Part shown: piece by piece, positions 1 through 6,750 of the stretch | Layout of the letters: the number at the start of each line of letters is the position of its first letter | Numbering within the stretch: the first letter of the stretch is position 1 | NCBI GenBank assembly: GCA_016872875.1 | Contig: VGYW01000244.1 | Span: 1-12,575 of the forward strand | DNA: 12,575 nt | Direction: 5' to 3' | Source of the DNA: Planctomycetota bacterium | GTDB lineage: Bacteria > Planctomycetota > PUPC01 > DSUN01 | The notes under the pieces: generated by a model | The model's input: only the letters and a program-made list of their open reading frames with translations | What the model was told of the DNA's origin: nothing | Database searches by the model: none | Program-made: the position numbers and the translations under genes

Positions 1-133
1 GTTAGGGCGGCGAAACGGCGGCGTCAGCGCGCCTTCTGGCGGTGGAGGTGCGCTGGCCTCCACGGCGAGCAAGAACCAGAGGCACGACGCCTTGCCCTAA
101 CGGGGTAGGAGAGCAGTGGCGCCTGACACGCAT
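1..133 (-). ncRNA. candidate structured small RNA, cut by window edge
   Basis: Four inverted-repeat pairs nest inside one another: 1-8 with 94-101 (GTTAGGGC/GCCCTAAC), 20-25 with 86-91 (GGCGTC/GACGCC), 31-39 with 76-83 (one bulged base), and 42-48 with 57-63 (GTGGAGG/CCTCCAC, 8-nt loop). Together they predict one long imperfect hairpin. A promoter-like element on the minus strand (140-167) would start transcription near 133 and read straight through it. No known RNA family is recognised: the SRP GGAAGCAG-type motif is absent and it is not a tRNA. A 43-codon frame (2-133, minus) exists, but its ATG sits six bases after the -10 hexamer and has no ribosome binding site. The 3' end may lie outside the window. 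Confidence 0.35.
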
Positions 134-139
134 GCCGAG

Positions 140-167
140 ATTATACACCAAGATCGCCAAGGGTCAA
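140..167 (-). promoter_or_regulatory. sigma-70-type promoter reading leftwards
   Basis: On the minus strand, TTGACC (162-167) is followed after 16 bp by TATAAT (140-145), a perfect -10 hexamer in otherwise GC-rich DNA. It points away from the sigma-factor gene and into the nested inverted repeats at 1-101. It could also be the promoter of a gene that lies left of the window. Confidence 0.5.
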
Positions 168-312
168 GTGCCAGGAGACGAATCTTTGGGCGAGGCGTGG
201 CGACACGCGGCTCGCGTTTAGGGGGAGGGACAGGCGGGCCGCCCGTGCCTACAGCGTTCCTGTATTTCGCCATCCCGTCTGTGGCCGCACACGTGTCCCA
301 GAGGGGGGAGGC
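168..312. other. intergenic, no feature seen
   Basis: This stretch lies between the leftward promoter and the 3' end of the sigma-factor gene. I see no supported gene, no stem followed by a T-tract, and no long repeat. Short GC-rich dyads around 233-247 (GGGC/GCCC) are too small to call. Confidence 0.4.
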
Positions 313-1092
313 TCAGGCGCCCAGGGCGTCGAGGAACTCGTCCTTGCGGTGGCCGAGGCGGCGGGAGAGGGTCTCGATGGCCTTCGTGTGGAGCTGGCTG
401 ACGCGGCTCTCGGTGATGTCGAGGACCTGCCCAATCTGGGCCATGGTGAGCTTTTCGAAGTAGTAGAGGAGGAGGGTGTAGCGCTGCTTGTCGGGGAGGG
501 CCTTGAGGGTTTCGAGGAGGCGTGCGCGGGCCTCCTGTGCGAGGAGGCGGCGGGCGGGGTCGGGGCGCGGGTCAATCAGGGCGGGGTCGAGGTCGCGCGC
601 GCTCTCCTCCTGGAGGGTGTCGAGCGAGACGGGCTTTGGCTGCTCGTAGGAGCGGCGGAGTTCGGCGGCCTCGGCGAGTGGGATGCCGAGGGCGTCGGCG
701 AGCTCCTCGTCGGTGGGGGGCCGGCCGCGGGCGGCAGCCATCTCCTCGACGACGCGTCCGAGTCGGTGGGCTTTGAGGCGCACGCGCTCGGTGGTCCAGG
801 CGCACTTGCGCTGTTCGTCGAGCATGGCGCCGAGGATGCGCCAGGATGCCCAGGTTTCGAGGTAGACGCCGCGTGTGGGGTCGAAGCGCTCGAGTGCCTG
901 CATGAGGCCGAGGGTGCCGGCGTCCACGAGGTCGCGGAAGGCGGGCACGCCGCCCATCTCGGCGCGGAGTTGTTTGGCGGCGGCGTGGACCTTGCGCATG
1001 CAGAGGCGGGTGAGCTCGGCCTTGAGGCGCTCGTCGCCCGTGCGGCGATAGTCGAGCCAGAGCTGGTCCGCGCGGCGAGGCGAAGTCGGCAA
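313..1092 (-). CDS. fliA: RNA polymerase sigma factor, FliA/WhiG type
   Basis: This 259-residue protein has the layout of group 3 sigma factors: no region 1.1, region 2 at about 11-105, region 3 at about 110-165 and region 4 at about 198-248. The region 2 core reads FRDLVDAGTLGLMQALERFD (52-71) and is followed by the aromatic-rich LETWASWRI of the melting and -10-binding part. Region 3 has RPPTDEELADALGI. Region 4 has LPDKQRYTLLLYYFEKLTMA and a helix-turn-helix around ITESRVSQLHTKAI. The start is TTG at 1092, preceded by GGGGAGG with a 4-base gap, and no ATG gives a complete region 2. In the family it directs core polymerase to flagellar or developmental promoters; the regulon here is unknown because no flagellar gene is in view. 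It lies 157 bp downstream of the LptD-like gene on the same strand and may share its transcript. The symbol denotes the family, not a proven flagellar role. Confidence 0.88.
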   Translation of the reverse strand: MPTSPRRADQLWLDYRRTGDERLKAELTRLCMRKVHAAAKQLRAEMGGVPAFRDLVDAGTLGLMQALERFDPTRGVYLETWASWRILGAMLDEQRKCAWTTERVRLKAHRLGRVVEEMAAARGRPPTDEELADALGIPLAEAAELRRSYEQPKPVSLDTLQEESARDLDPALIDPRPDPARRLLAQEARARLLETLKALPDKQRYTLLLYYFEKLTMAQIGQVLDITESRVSQLHTKAIETLSRRLGHRKDEFLDALGA

Positions 1093-1114
1093 GGGGCCTC
1101 CCCGGCTTATCCCG

Positions 1115-1212
1115 ATCGTCCTCGTCCCTCGTCCTCGTCCTTCGTCCTCGATCCTCCTGGCTCAGGGGGAGAAGAGTCGAGGACGAGGACGAGGGACGAG
1201 GACGAGGACGAT
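1115..1212. repeat. inverted arms of short tandem GGACGAG-type repeats
   Basis: The left arm (about 1115-1157) is built of TCGTCC and TCGTCCC/TCGTCCT units. The right arm (about 1177-1212) is built of GGACGA units and one GGGACGA. The two arms are reverse complements apart from a one-unit shift, so transcripts could fold into a long hairpin of roughly 30 bp or more with a loop of about 20 nt. It fills the gap between the LptD-like gene and the sigma-factor gene. No T-tract follows, so it is not a classical terminator. Confidence 0.75.
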
Positions 1213-1249
1213 TGGAGAAAGAGGGTCTGGGGTGTGAGCGGAGCCATGG

Positions 1250-3745
1250 TCAATAGTCGAAGTGTTGATAGGCCTCCTTGAGGTGGGCGTCGAGGCCGGC
1301 GCGCAGGTCGCGGGTGAACTGGAGGCCGGTGACGAGCTCGCGGCGCCCCTTGGGCGAGATGCCGATGCCGAACATGTTCTGGAGGCCGGCGGTGTCCTGC
1401 TGGATGACGAACTCGACGAGCCAGTCGTGGAGGTCGCGTGTGAGGCGGAAGGTGAGCTCGTTGGAGTAGCCGCGCTCGGTCTCGTATTCGTATTGGACGT
1501 CGAGGCGCCATTTCTTGCTTATCTGGTGGACGAGGCGGAAGGCGGTGTGGTTGGAGTAGCCGGCCTCGTAGCGCTGGGAGAGGATGAAGGCCCAGCGGTC
1601 GGAGACCTCGATGCAGAGGCCGAGGTTGTAGAAGCCGACCTCTTTGGCCTTGCCGAAGGCGTCCCCGGACACCTTGCTGCCGAACTCGAGGAAGGAGTAG
1701 ACGCCGTGGACTGGGCTGAAGCGGGTGTCAATGGACCAGTCGCCGCGGGCCTTGCCCCAGTTGTCGCGGCCGCCGTCGAGGTAGAAGGTGACGTTGGGGT
1801 TGATCTCGAGGAGGTCGGCGGGCCGGCCCTCTCGGCGCGTCTGCCAGCGGTTGCGGAAGCTGAGGTTGATGAGGCGGACGGGGACGATGGCGTCAATGTC
1901 CCCAAAGGCCAGCGCGGTGGTGTCGAGTGGGCGGTAGGGGCGTGCGGGGAAGGCGTAGCCGTTGTTCCGGGGCGGCTGGAAGAAGTCGGAGTTGTAGTCG
2001 TCGGTCAGGATCAGCTCGTCGACGGTGAGCGAGGGCTTTTCGATGTTGAGGAAGCGGATTTCGGGGGTGATGACGTGCCGGATGCCGTCCACCTGGAGGA
2101 GCGGGCGGTCAATGCGGGCGTTGTCCCAGGAGCGCCAGAACTGGGTGTTGATGCGCGCGCCGTAGGCGACGATGCTGCGGAAGCCGCTGCCGCCGTCGAG
2201 GGTGTCGGAGTAGTAGGTTCCGCGCCAGGCGGCGAACGGCTCGAAGTGGAAGATCGAGACGTCGAAGGGGTATGAGAGCTGGTGGTAGGTGTTGAAGCGG
2301 AAGAGCCTGCGGCCGTCCGAGGCGAACTCCTGGGGCGTGGACTCCAGGGGGAGGATGGGGTAGGAGGGATCGCCGTCGAAGAAGAAGTTCCACCTGCGGC
2401 GGATGGCCTCGAAGGCGGGGTCGGTGGGGAGCTGGCCGGGGGCCAGGCGCAGGTCGGAGAGGCGGCGGTGGATGTTGGCGAACTCGAAGTGCCCGGTGTA
2501 GAGGAGGTTGCCCACGATGGGGTAGGAGAAGACGTTGAGGCCGGCCTGTGGGAGGTAGGCCGTGCTGTCGAAGAACCGCTCGTTGCGCCACTTGAGGTGG
2601 AAGTAGGCGGCGAAGGGGCCTGTGGCGTACTTGAGGTAGGCGCGGTTTTCGAGCGGCTTGTAGGTCTCGTAGTTGCGGGGGAAGTATTCGTGGATGAAGC
2701 CGGAGTCGGAGAGGCGGTAGGCCTCGAGGTCGAACTCCCAGCCCTCGGGGACGTCCTGCGAGTGGGTGAGCTTGGCGAGGTAGCGGTCGGTGGTTCCGAG
2801 TGTGAACTTGCCGCGGTCCTCGCCCTTGTCGGCGGGCACGCGGTAGGCCTCGATGCGGCCGCGGATGAGGTCGCGGCCCAGGACGCCGTCGGGCGGCGGG
2901 TAGTCGTCCTCGTACTCGAAGCTGGCGCCGTAGCCGAAGCCGCGCTTGGAGAAGAAGTCGAGCTTCACGCCGACCTCGCTCTTGAGGAAGCCGAAGAGCT
3001 TCTCGGGGATCGTGTGGATGACCTCGGTGCGGATGTAGAAGCCGAAGCGGCGCGAGCTGCTGAACTCGATGTTCACCTGCGGCCACTCCCAGCCGAGGGG
3101 GATGTAGAGCTTGGGCCAGTAGGTGGGGAAGACCCAGATGGAGGGGAGGGAGACGCCGCGGATGAAGTACATGATGTCGGAGGCGATGATGTGCTCGTCG
3201 GTGACGAGCTCGACCTCGCTGGCGCGGAAGAAGGCGTGGGGCTCCTGGAACTGGCAGGGCGACATGACGAGTCCGCCGCGGGCCTTGAACGTGCGGACGT
3301 CGGTCTGGAGGACCTCTTCGGCGCGCACCTGCCAGGTCACTTGGTCGGGGCGCTCGGCCCAGCGGATTACCGTGTTGAAGAAGAAGCCGCGGTTCAGCAC
3401 GGTCTTCATGCGGCCCGTCTTCTCGTCCTTGGTCTCCGCCCAGCGCACGTAGGCGCGCTCGGCCTCCATGACGCTCTTGCCGGTGCGGTAGAGGACGTGG
3501 CCTTCGAGGTAGCCCTCGCCCTGGGCGGTCCAGAGGACGGCGGCGTCGCAGGTGACGACGACGTCGCCGCGCTCGATGTGGACCTTGCCGATGGCGTAGA
3601 GGATGTCGGCGCCCTCGCGGGCGAAGATGTCGGCCTTGATGAGGAAGGGGGCCTGGGGCAGGTCGGGGGCCGTGGCGCCGCCCGGTGCGCCCCCTGCGGC
3701 CCACCCTGCGGCAAGGAGGAGGGCGGCCCACCCTGCGTTTCTCAC
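1250..3745 (-). CDS. lptD: LptD/OstA-like outer-membrane LPS assembly protein
   Basis: This is a protein of about 831 residues from the GTG at 3745. The N-terminus has one arginine and a hydrophobic run (WAALLLAAGW) followed by small residues, typical of a signal peptide. An OstA/LptA-like beta-jellyroll follows, with repeating strands such as ILYAIGKVHIERGDVVVTCD and YLEGHVLYRT. A long C-terminal part is rich in alternating aromatic and polar strands and ends in an aromatic residue (HFDY), as expected of an outer-membrane beta-barrel. In the family, LptD with LptE inserts lipopolysaccharide into the outer leaflet. The length fits LptD (about 780-900). The start is uncertain: the frame stays open to a TTG at 3835, but codons upstream of 3745 come from heptad repeats, and 3745 itself lies in a hairpin stem with no ribosome binding site. 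LptD-like proteins of unknown substrate exist, so LPS is inferred. The sigma-factor gene follows on the same strand. Confidence 0.82.
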   Translation of the reverse strand: MRNAGWAALLLAAGWAAGGAPGGATAPDLPQAPFLIKADIFAREGADILYAIGKVHIERGDVVVTCDAAVLWTAQGEGYLEGHVLYRTGKSVMEAERAYVRWAETKDEKTGRMKTVLNRGFFFNTVIRWAERPDQVTWQVRAEEVLQTDVRTFKARGGLVMSPCQFQEPHAFFRASEVELVTDEHIIASDIMYFIRGVSLPSIWVFPTYWPKLYIPLGWEWPQVNIEFSSSRRFGFYIRTEVIHTIPEKLFGFLKSEVGVKLDFFSKRGFGYGASFEYEDDYPPPDGVLGRDLIRGRIEAYRVPADKGEDRGKFTLGTTDRYLAKLTHSQDVPEGWEFDLEAYRLSDSGFIHEYFPRNYETYKPLENRAYLKYATGPFAAYFHLKWRNERFFDSTAYLPQAGLNVFSYPIVGNLLYTGHFEFANIHRRLSDLRLAPGQLPTDPAFEAIRRRWNFFFDGDPSYPILPLESTPQEFASDGRRLFRFNTYHQLSYPFDVSIFHFEPFAAWRGTYYSDTLDGGSGFRSIVAYGARINTQFWRSWDNARIDRPLLQVDGIRHVITPEIRFLNIEKPSLTVDELILTDDYNSDFFQPPRNNGYAFPARPYRPLDTTALAFGDIDAIVPVRLINLSFRNRWQTRREGRPADLLEINPNVTFYLDGGRDNWGKARGDWSIDTRFSPVHGVYSFLEFGSKVSGDAFGKAKEVGFYNLGLCIEVSDRWAFILSQRYEAGYSNHTAFRLVHQISKKWRLDVQYEYETERGYSNELTFRLTRDLHDWLVEFVIQQDTAGLQNMFGIGISPKGRRELVTGLQFTRDLRAGLDAHLKEAYQHFDY

Positions 3746-3768
3746 CAGCCACTGGTGAGAAACGCAGG
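3732..3768. repeat. 37-bp perfect hairpin, 17-bp stem
   Basis: CCTGCGTTTCTCACCAG (3732-3748) is followed by a 3-base loop and its exact reverse complement (3752-3768). The segment GGCCCACCCTGCG just before it also occurs about 29 bp to the left, so the hairpin belongs to a larger repeated module. It covers the most likely start codon of the LptD-like gene. It resembles a mobile intergenic palindrome rather than a terminator because no T-tract is present. Confidence 0.8.
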
Positions 3769-3950
3769 AAATCCGAAATCCGAAGCACGAAATCCGAAAC
3801 AAGCTCAAAACACGAACCCCCAATGACCGAAGCAAGAGGGAGAGAGTGCGCCGGGTTCCACGCGTCCTATGAATTGGTGCTTCGAGCTTTGATGTTGTTT
3901 CGGATTCCGGATTTCGGATTTGGGATTTGAGATTCGGGATTTCGTGCTTC
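3768..3950. repeat. heptad repeats in inverted arms
   Basis: The left arm (3768-3802) consists of five 7-mers: GAAATCC, GAAATCC, GAAGCAC, GAAATCC, GAAACAA. The right arm (3895-3950) is eight 7-mers of the complementary sense, including GGATTTC, GGATTTG, GGATTCC and GTGCTTC. The variant unit GAAGCAC/GTGCTTC occurs in both arms. About 90 bp of non-repeat sequence with no recognisable gene separates them. The block fills the gap between the HD-GYP gene and the LptD-like gene. Confidence 0.8.
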
Positions 3951-3961
3951 CCGCACTTCGT

Positions 3962-5470
3962 TCATCCTTCCTCCGCGCCGGCGGCGGGGCGCGCCTCAGA
4001 GCGCAGCTCGGCCAGGGCCTCGATGGCCTGGGCGTCGAACTGCCGGCCGGCGTTGCCGCGCAGCTCCGCGATGGCCTCCCTGGCCGAGAAGGGCGCGCGG
4101 TACGGGCGGTTCGAGCGCATCGCGTCGTAGGCGTCGGCCACGGAGAGGATGCGCGCGCCCAGCGGGATCGCCTCGCCCACCAGGCCGTCGGGGTAGCCGC
4201 TGCCGTCGAGCCGCTCGTGGTGGTGGCGGACCAGGTGGCACAGGTCGGTCACCCGCTCGCTGCCCATCTGGCGGATGATGCTCTCGCCGATCTGGGGGTG
4301 GGAGCGCATGTAGGCCCACTCGTCCTCGGTCAGGCGGCCGCGCTGGCTGAGGACGGCCTCGGGGATGCCGATCTTGCCGATGTCGTGGAGGAGCCCTGCC
4401 AGCTTGACCTTCTCCTGGTCGTCCTCGGCGAGGCCCATGCCCTCGGCGATGCGGCGCCCGAGCTTGGCCACGCGCGCCGAGTGGCCGTAGGTGTAGATGT
4501 CCTTCGCCTCCAGGGCGGCCACCAGGGTCTCGATTGCGCCCACCACCAAGCGCTCGAGGTCGTCCACCAGCTCCGCCCTGTGGAGCGCCAGCCCCGCGTG
4601 GCGCGCAACGCCGCTGAGGAGCTCCATGTCCTGCTCGTCGAACGTGTCCTTCCCCAGGCCGGTGTCGAGGTAGAGCGCGCCGAGCACGCGGCCGCCCGAC
4701 TCCAGCGGCGCGCAGATCGCGCACCGGAGCTGCTCGGCGGCCTCCTGGGCGCTGGACGGCTCGCGCTCCTGCGCCCGGACGTTGCGGCTGAAGACCGATG
4801 CCTTCTGCTCGATGCACTGGCGTATCACGCCGCGGCTCAGCGGCAGCTTGAGGTCGGACCCTGACCAGGGGGCCACCCGCGCTACGTAGGGCCGGACCCC
4901 GCCCTCCCTGTCCATCAGCAGCAGGAACCCGCGCTCGGCCCGTATCACCTCCAGCACGGCGTCCATGAGGACGTTCATCAGGCGCCCGGACCGCTCCTCG
5001 GCGGAAAGCGCCTTGTAGACCTTGTCCAGGGCAATGAGGTAGCGGCGCAGGCCGCCGTCGGCCTGCTGCGCAGCCACCTGCTCCAGGGCCTCCGTCAGCT
5101 TCGCCACGGGGTACACCCGCGTCTCCTCGCCGCTGGACTCCGTGAAGGAGCAGGCGATGGCCGCGCCGCGCCGCTGAGGGGCCTGGTCCACCACCAGCTT
5201 GATCGTGCCCACCTCGATCTCGTCGCCTTGCCTCACGGGCTGACGCTTCACCCGCTGGCCGTTCACGAACGTCCCGTTGCTGGAGTTCAGGTCCGCTATC
5301 ACCAGCTCCCCGCCATGCTCCTCCAGCACGCAGTGGAAGCGCGACACCCCGAGGCCCAGGAGCTGGAGGTCGCTCTCCCCGGAGCGCCCGACGGAGAGCA
5401 CCTCCCCCGACCGGACCTTCACCTGCTCGCCCGCCCGCGGACCATTGACGACTCGGAGGACTGCGGACAT
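3962..5470 (-). CDS. FHA-GAF-HD-GYP signalling protein, putative c-di-GMP phosphodiesterase
   Basis: This 502-residue cytoplasmic protein has three domains. An FHA domain (about 25-92) keeps G28-R29, S43-R-x-H46 and N65-G66 and should bind phosphothreonine. A GAF domain (about 155-310) is a small-molecule or redox sensor fold. An HD-GYP domain (about 320-490) has H362-D363 in LLHDIGKIGIP, a later HHHERLDGSGYPDG block and G425-Y426-P427. HD-GYP enzymes hydrolyse cyclic di-GMP at a two- or three-metal centre, and all signature residues are intact, so activity is expected. ATG at 5470 is chosen because GAGGTGG precedes it closely and the FHA fold starts right after it; an upstream in-frame start at 5548 adds 26 unrelated residues. 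A strong promoter lies about 90 bp upstream. The fusion implies that a Ser/Thr kinase signal controls c-di-GMP turnover, which is inference. Confidence 0.9.
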   Translation of the reverse strand: MSAVLRVVNGPRAGEQVKVRSGEVLSVGRSGESDLQLLGLGVSRFHCVLEEHGGELVIADLNSSNGTFVNGQRVKRQPVRQGDEIEVGTIKLVVDQAPQRRGAAIACSFTESSGEETRVYPVAKLTEALEQVAAQQADGGLRRYLIALDKVYKALSAEERSGRLMNVLMDAVLEVIRAERGFLLLMDREGGVRPYVARVAPWSGSDLKLPLSRGVIRQCIEQKASVFSRNVRAQEREPSSAQEAAEQLRCAICAPLESGGRVLGALYLDTGLGKDTFDEQDMELLSGVARHAGLALHRAELVDDLERLVVGAIETLVAALEAKDIYTYGHSARVAKLGRRIAEGMGLAEDDQEKVKLAGLLHDIGKIGIPEAVLSQRGRLTEDEWAYMRSHPQIGESIIRQMGSERVTDLCHLVRHHHERLDGSGYPDGLVGEAIPLGARILSVADAYDAMRSNRPYRAPFSAREAIAELRGNAGRQFDAQAIEALAELRSEARPAAGAEEG

Positions 5471-5568
5471 GGCCACCTCACGCTTCGCAACGGACCCCGC
5501 CTTGCGGTGGTGGTGTAACGCCTCTCCGCAAAGCTGCTGTCTGGCCACCCGCCCAATAGCGACTGGGG

Positions 5569-5597
5569 ATTATAGCACATCGGGAAGGGGGGGTCAA
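5569..5597 (-). promoter_or_regulatory. near-consensus sigma-70 promoter of the HD-GYP gene
   Basis: On the minus strand TTGACC (5592-5597), a 17-bp spacer and a perfect TATAAT (5569-5574) are aligned. Transcription would start near 5562, giving a leader of about 90 nt before the ATG at 5470. The -35 hexamer overlaps the last codon and stop of the truncated upstream gene. Confidence 0.7.
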
Positions 5598-5932
5598 CAC
5601 CGGCGCGACTGCACACCTGGTTGGAGCCGATGGCGACGAGCAGGGGGAACGGCGCCCGTCGCCAGGTCGCCGATGGACACGCTGGTCGGCCCGCCATAGC
5701 CCTTGAAGTACCATTGGACGAAGTCATAGGTCTTCCCATCGGGATTCGGCACGAGCATCAGCTCGCCCCGCCGCACCGACGCGACGGGCACGCCCAGTTC
5801 CTCGACCTTCAGCGGCTCCGCGTTCACCACCCGCGCCGCCACGTCAGGCCGCTCCTTCGCCATCCACGGCGCCGGTGCCCCGAGGCTAGTGGGCGCCACC
5901 AGCAGGAGAAGCACGACTCTGACCACGCTCAT
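5594..5932 (-). pseudogene. truncated secreted protein, 5' remnant
   Basis: The 112-codon frame begins with a clear signal peptide (MSVVRVVLLLLVAPTSLGAPAP) after a good ribosome binding site (AAGGAG, about 8 bases upstream). A compact segment with KTYDFVQWYFKGYGGPTSVS follows, resembling the first strands of a secreted beta-propeller or carbohydrate-associated protein. After about residue 94 the sequence turns into Arg/Pro/Gln-rich residues (PPARRHRLQPGVQSRRC), as expected when a frame is lost. The gene then stops at the promoter of the next gene. I read it as the 5' end of a longer gene whose remainder was deleted. No family is assigned with confidence; a genuine short secreted protein is the alternative. 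Confidence 0.45.
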
Positions 5933-5970
5933 CGGGGCGCTCCTTCTTCCCGTCTGTTGCAGGCGACTCG

Positions 5971-5999
5971 ACTATACGCCCGGAGGCAGGGGGCTGCAA
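5971..5999 (-). promoter_or_regulatory. putative promoter of the truncated secreted gene
   Basis: On the minus strand TTGCAG (5994-5999), 17 bp, then TATAGT (5971-5976; five of six matches). It would start transcription near 5964, about 30 nt before the ATG at 5932. It is divergent from the regulator promoter at 6018-6046, with about 20 bp between the two -35 elements. Confidence 0.45.
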
Positions 6000-6017
6000 C
6001 ATCGGCAGAGCCTGGAG

Positions 6018-6046
6018 TTGACAGGGGGTGGGGAGCAGTGTAGGAT
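6018..6046 (+). promoter_or_regulatory. sigma-70-type promoter of the double winged-helix regulator
   Basis: A perfect TTGACA (6018-6023) is followed after 17 bp by TAGGAT (6041-6046; four of six matches). The 32-bp palindrome at 6042-6073 starts inside the -10 hexamer and covers the expected start point near 6053. A protein bound there would block polymerase, the geometry of autorepression. Confidence 0.65.
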
Positions 6047-6073
6047 TCCACACCTGTACAGGTGTGGAATCCT
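6042..6073. promoter_or_regulatory. perfect 32-bp palindromic operator candidate (copy P0)
   Basis: The half-site AGGATTCCACACCTGT is followed directly by its exact reverse complement, with no loop, centred at 6057/6058. The same palindrome heads every unit of the downstream 90-bp array. It lies over the -10 element and start point of the regulator gene, 20 bp before its start codon, which fits an operator recognised by that regulator. Binding itself is inferred. Confidence 0.7.
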
Positions 6074-6093
6074 TCTCCCGAGGAGGCGACGCA

Positions 6094-6750
6094 ATGGATG
6101 AGTTGATCGCGCGGGTGTTGCGGACGGTTGCGTGCGTGCCGAGGCTGCGCATCCTGTCGCGGCTCGGCGGGGGAGAGGAGCTCACGGTGAAGCGGCTTGC
6201 CAGCGACTTGGGCGTGCGGCCCGACCTGGCGTGCATTCACCTGGCACGCCTTGCTGCCGTGGGGCTGGTGAAGCGCCGGCGCTCGGGGCGGAAGTGCTAC
6301 TGCGCCGCGGGCTCGCCCTACGGCCCGGGGACACTCAGTGGCGAAGTGGCCGCATGGCTTGGCACTGCACTGCCTTCCGAGGGCTCGCCCCCCCGGCGCG
6401 CCCTGCCATCCGGATCCCGCAAGAGGCCCGGCGCCGATGGCCTCCCGCAAGTGTACCGTGTCGTCTTTGATGCTGCCACGGCCTTCACCCATCCGCGGCG
6501 CATCCAGATCCTCCGCCGCCTCTCGTCGTCGACGCCTGCGCCGGCCAGGGAATTCACCAGCGAGCTGCGGATGTCTGGTCCGGCGCTGAACCGCCACTTG
6601 GCGAAGCTCATTCGTCGGCAGTACATCAGCCCGTCACGCGAAGGGAAGGAAGTGTCCTACCGGCTCGCTCCGGCGCCCAAGACGCCCTATCACGCGCTGC
6701 TCATGGAGATCGTGCAGAGACACTGGGGCGAGCGGGATGGGCGTGCTTGA
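6094..6750 (+). CDS. transcriptional regulator with two ArsR-like winged-helix domains
   Basis: This 218-residue protein has two similar DNA-binding domains joined by a linker of about 45 residues rich in Pro, Gly and Ser. Domain 1 (about 1-72) has VPRLRILSRL, then LTVKRLASDLGVRPDLACIH as the helix-turn-helix and RRRSGRKCYC as the wing. Domain 2 (about 118-205) repeats the pattern with HPRRIQILRRL, MSGPALNRHLAKLIRRQYIS and SREGKEVSYRLA. Single-domain ArsR proteins are about 100 residues and dimerise on palindromes; this fusion could occupy a palindrome as a monomer or bridge two. Cysteines near domain 1 might sense metal or redox, but no clear ArsR metal box is present. ATG at 6094 is preceded by AGGAGG with a 7-base gap. 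Its promoter carries the P0 palindrome, and 14 further copies follow the gene. The ligand is unknown. Confidence 0.82.
   Translation: MDELIARVLRTVACVPRLRILSRLGGGEELTVKRLASDLGVRPDLACIHLARLAAVGLVKRRRSGRKCYCAAGSPYGPGTLSGEVAAWLGTALPSEGSPPRRALPSGSRKRPGADGLPQVYRVVFDAATAFTHPRRIQILRRLSSSTPAPAREFTSELRMSGPALNRHLAKLIRRQYISPSREGKEVSYRLAPAPKTPYHALLMEIVQRHWGERDGRA

Noticed and set aside
1..101. Integron attC site
   Set aside because: The outer pair GTTAGGGC/GCCCTAAC recalls attC ends, but the order is reversed relative to RYYYAAC...GTTRRRY, the seventh base does not fit, and no integrase or cassette is visible.
2..133. 43-residue protein on the minus strand
   Set aside because: The ATG lies six bases from the -10 hexamer without a ribosome site, and the Arg-rich product looks like read-through of a GC-rich structured region.
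1262..3826. Large open frames opposite the lptD-like gene
   Set aside because: They are Gly/Val/Glu-rich or Arg/Pro-rich shadows of a high-GC gene on the other strand and have no recognisable motif or start signal.
3746..3835. N-terminal extension of the lptD-like protein to TTG at 3835
   Set aside because: The frame is open, but these 30 codons are translated heptad repeats and hairpin sequence, and no ribosome site precedes the TTG.
3920..4864. Open frame opposite the HD-GYP gene
   Set aside because: It is antisense to well-conserved HD-GYP and GAF motifs and has the Ala/Leu/Val composition of a shadow frame.
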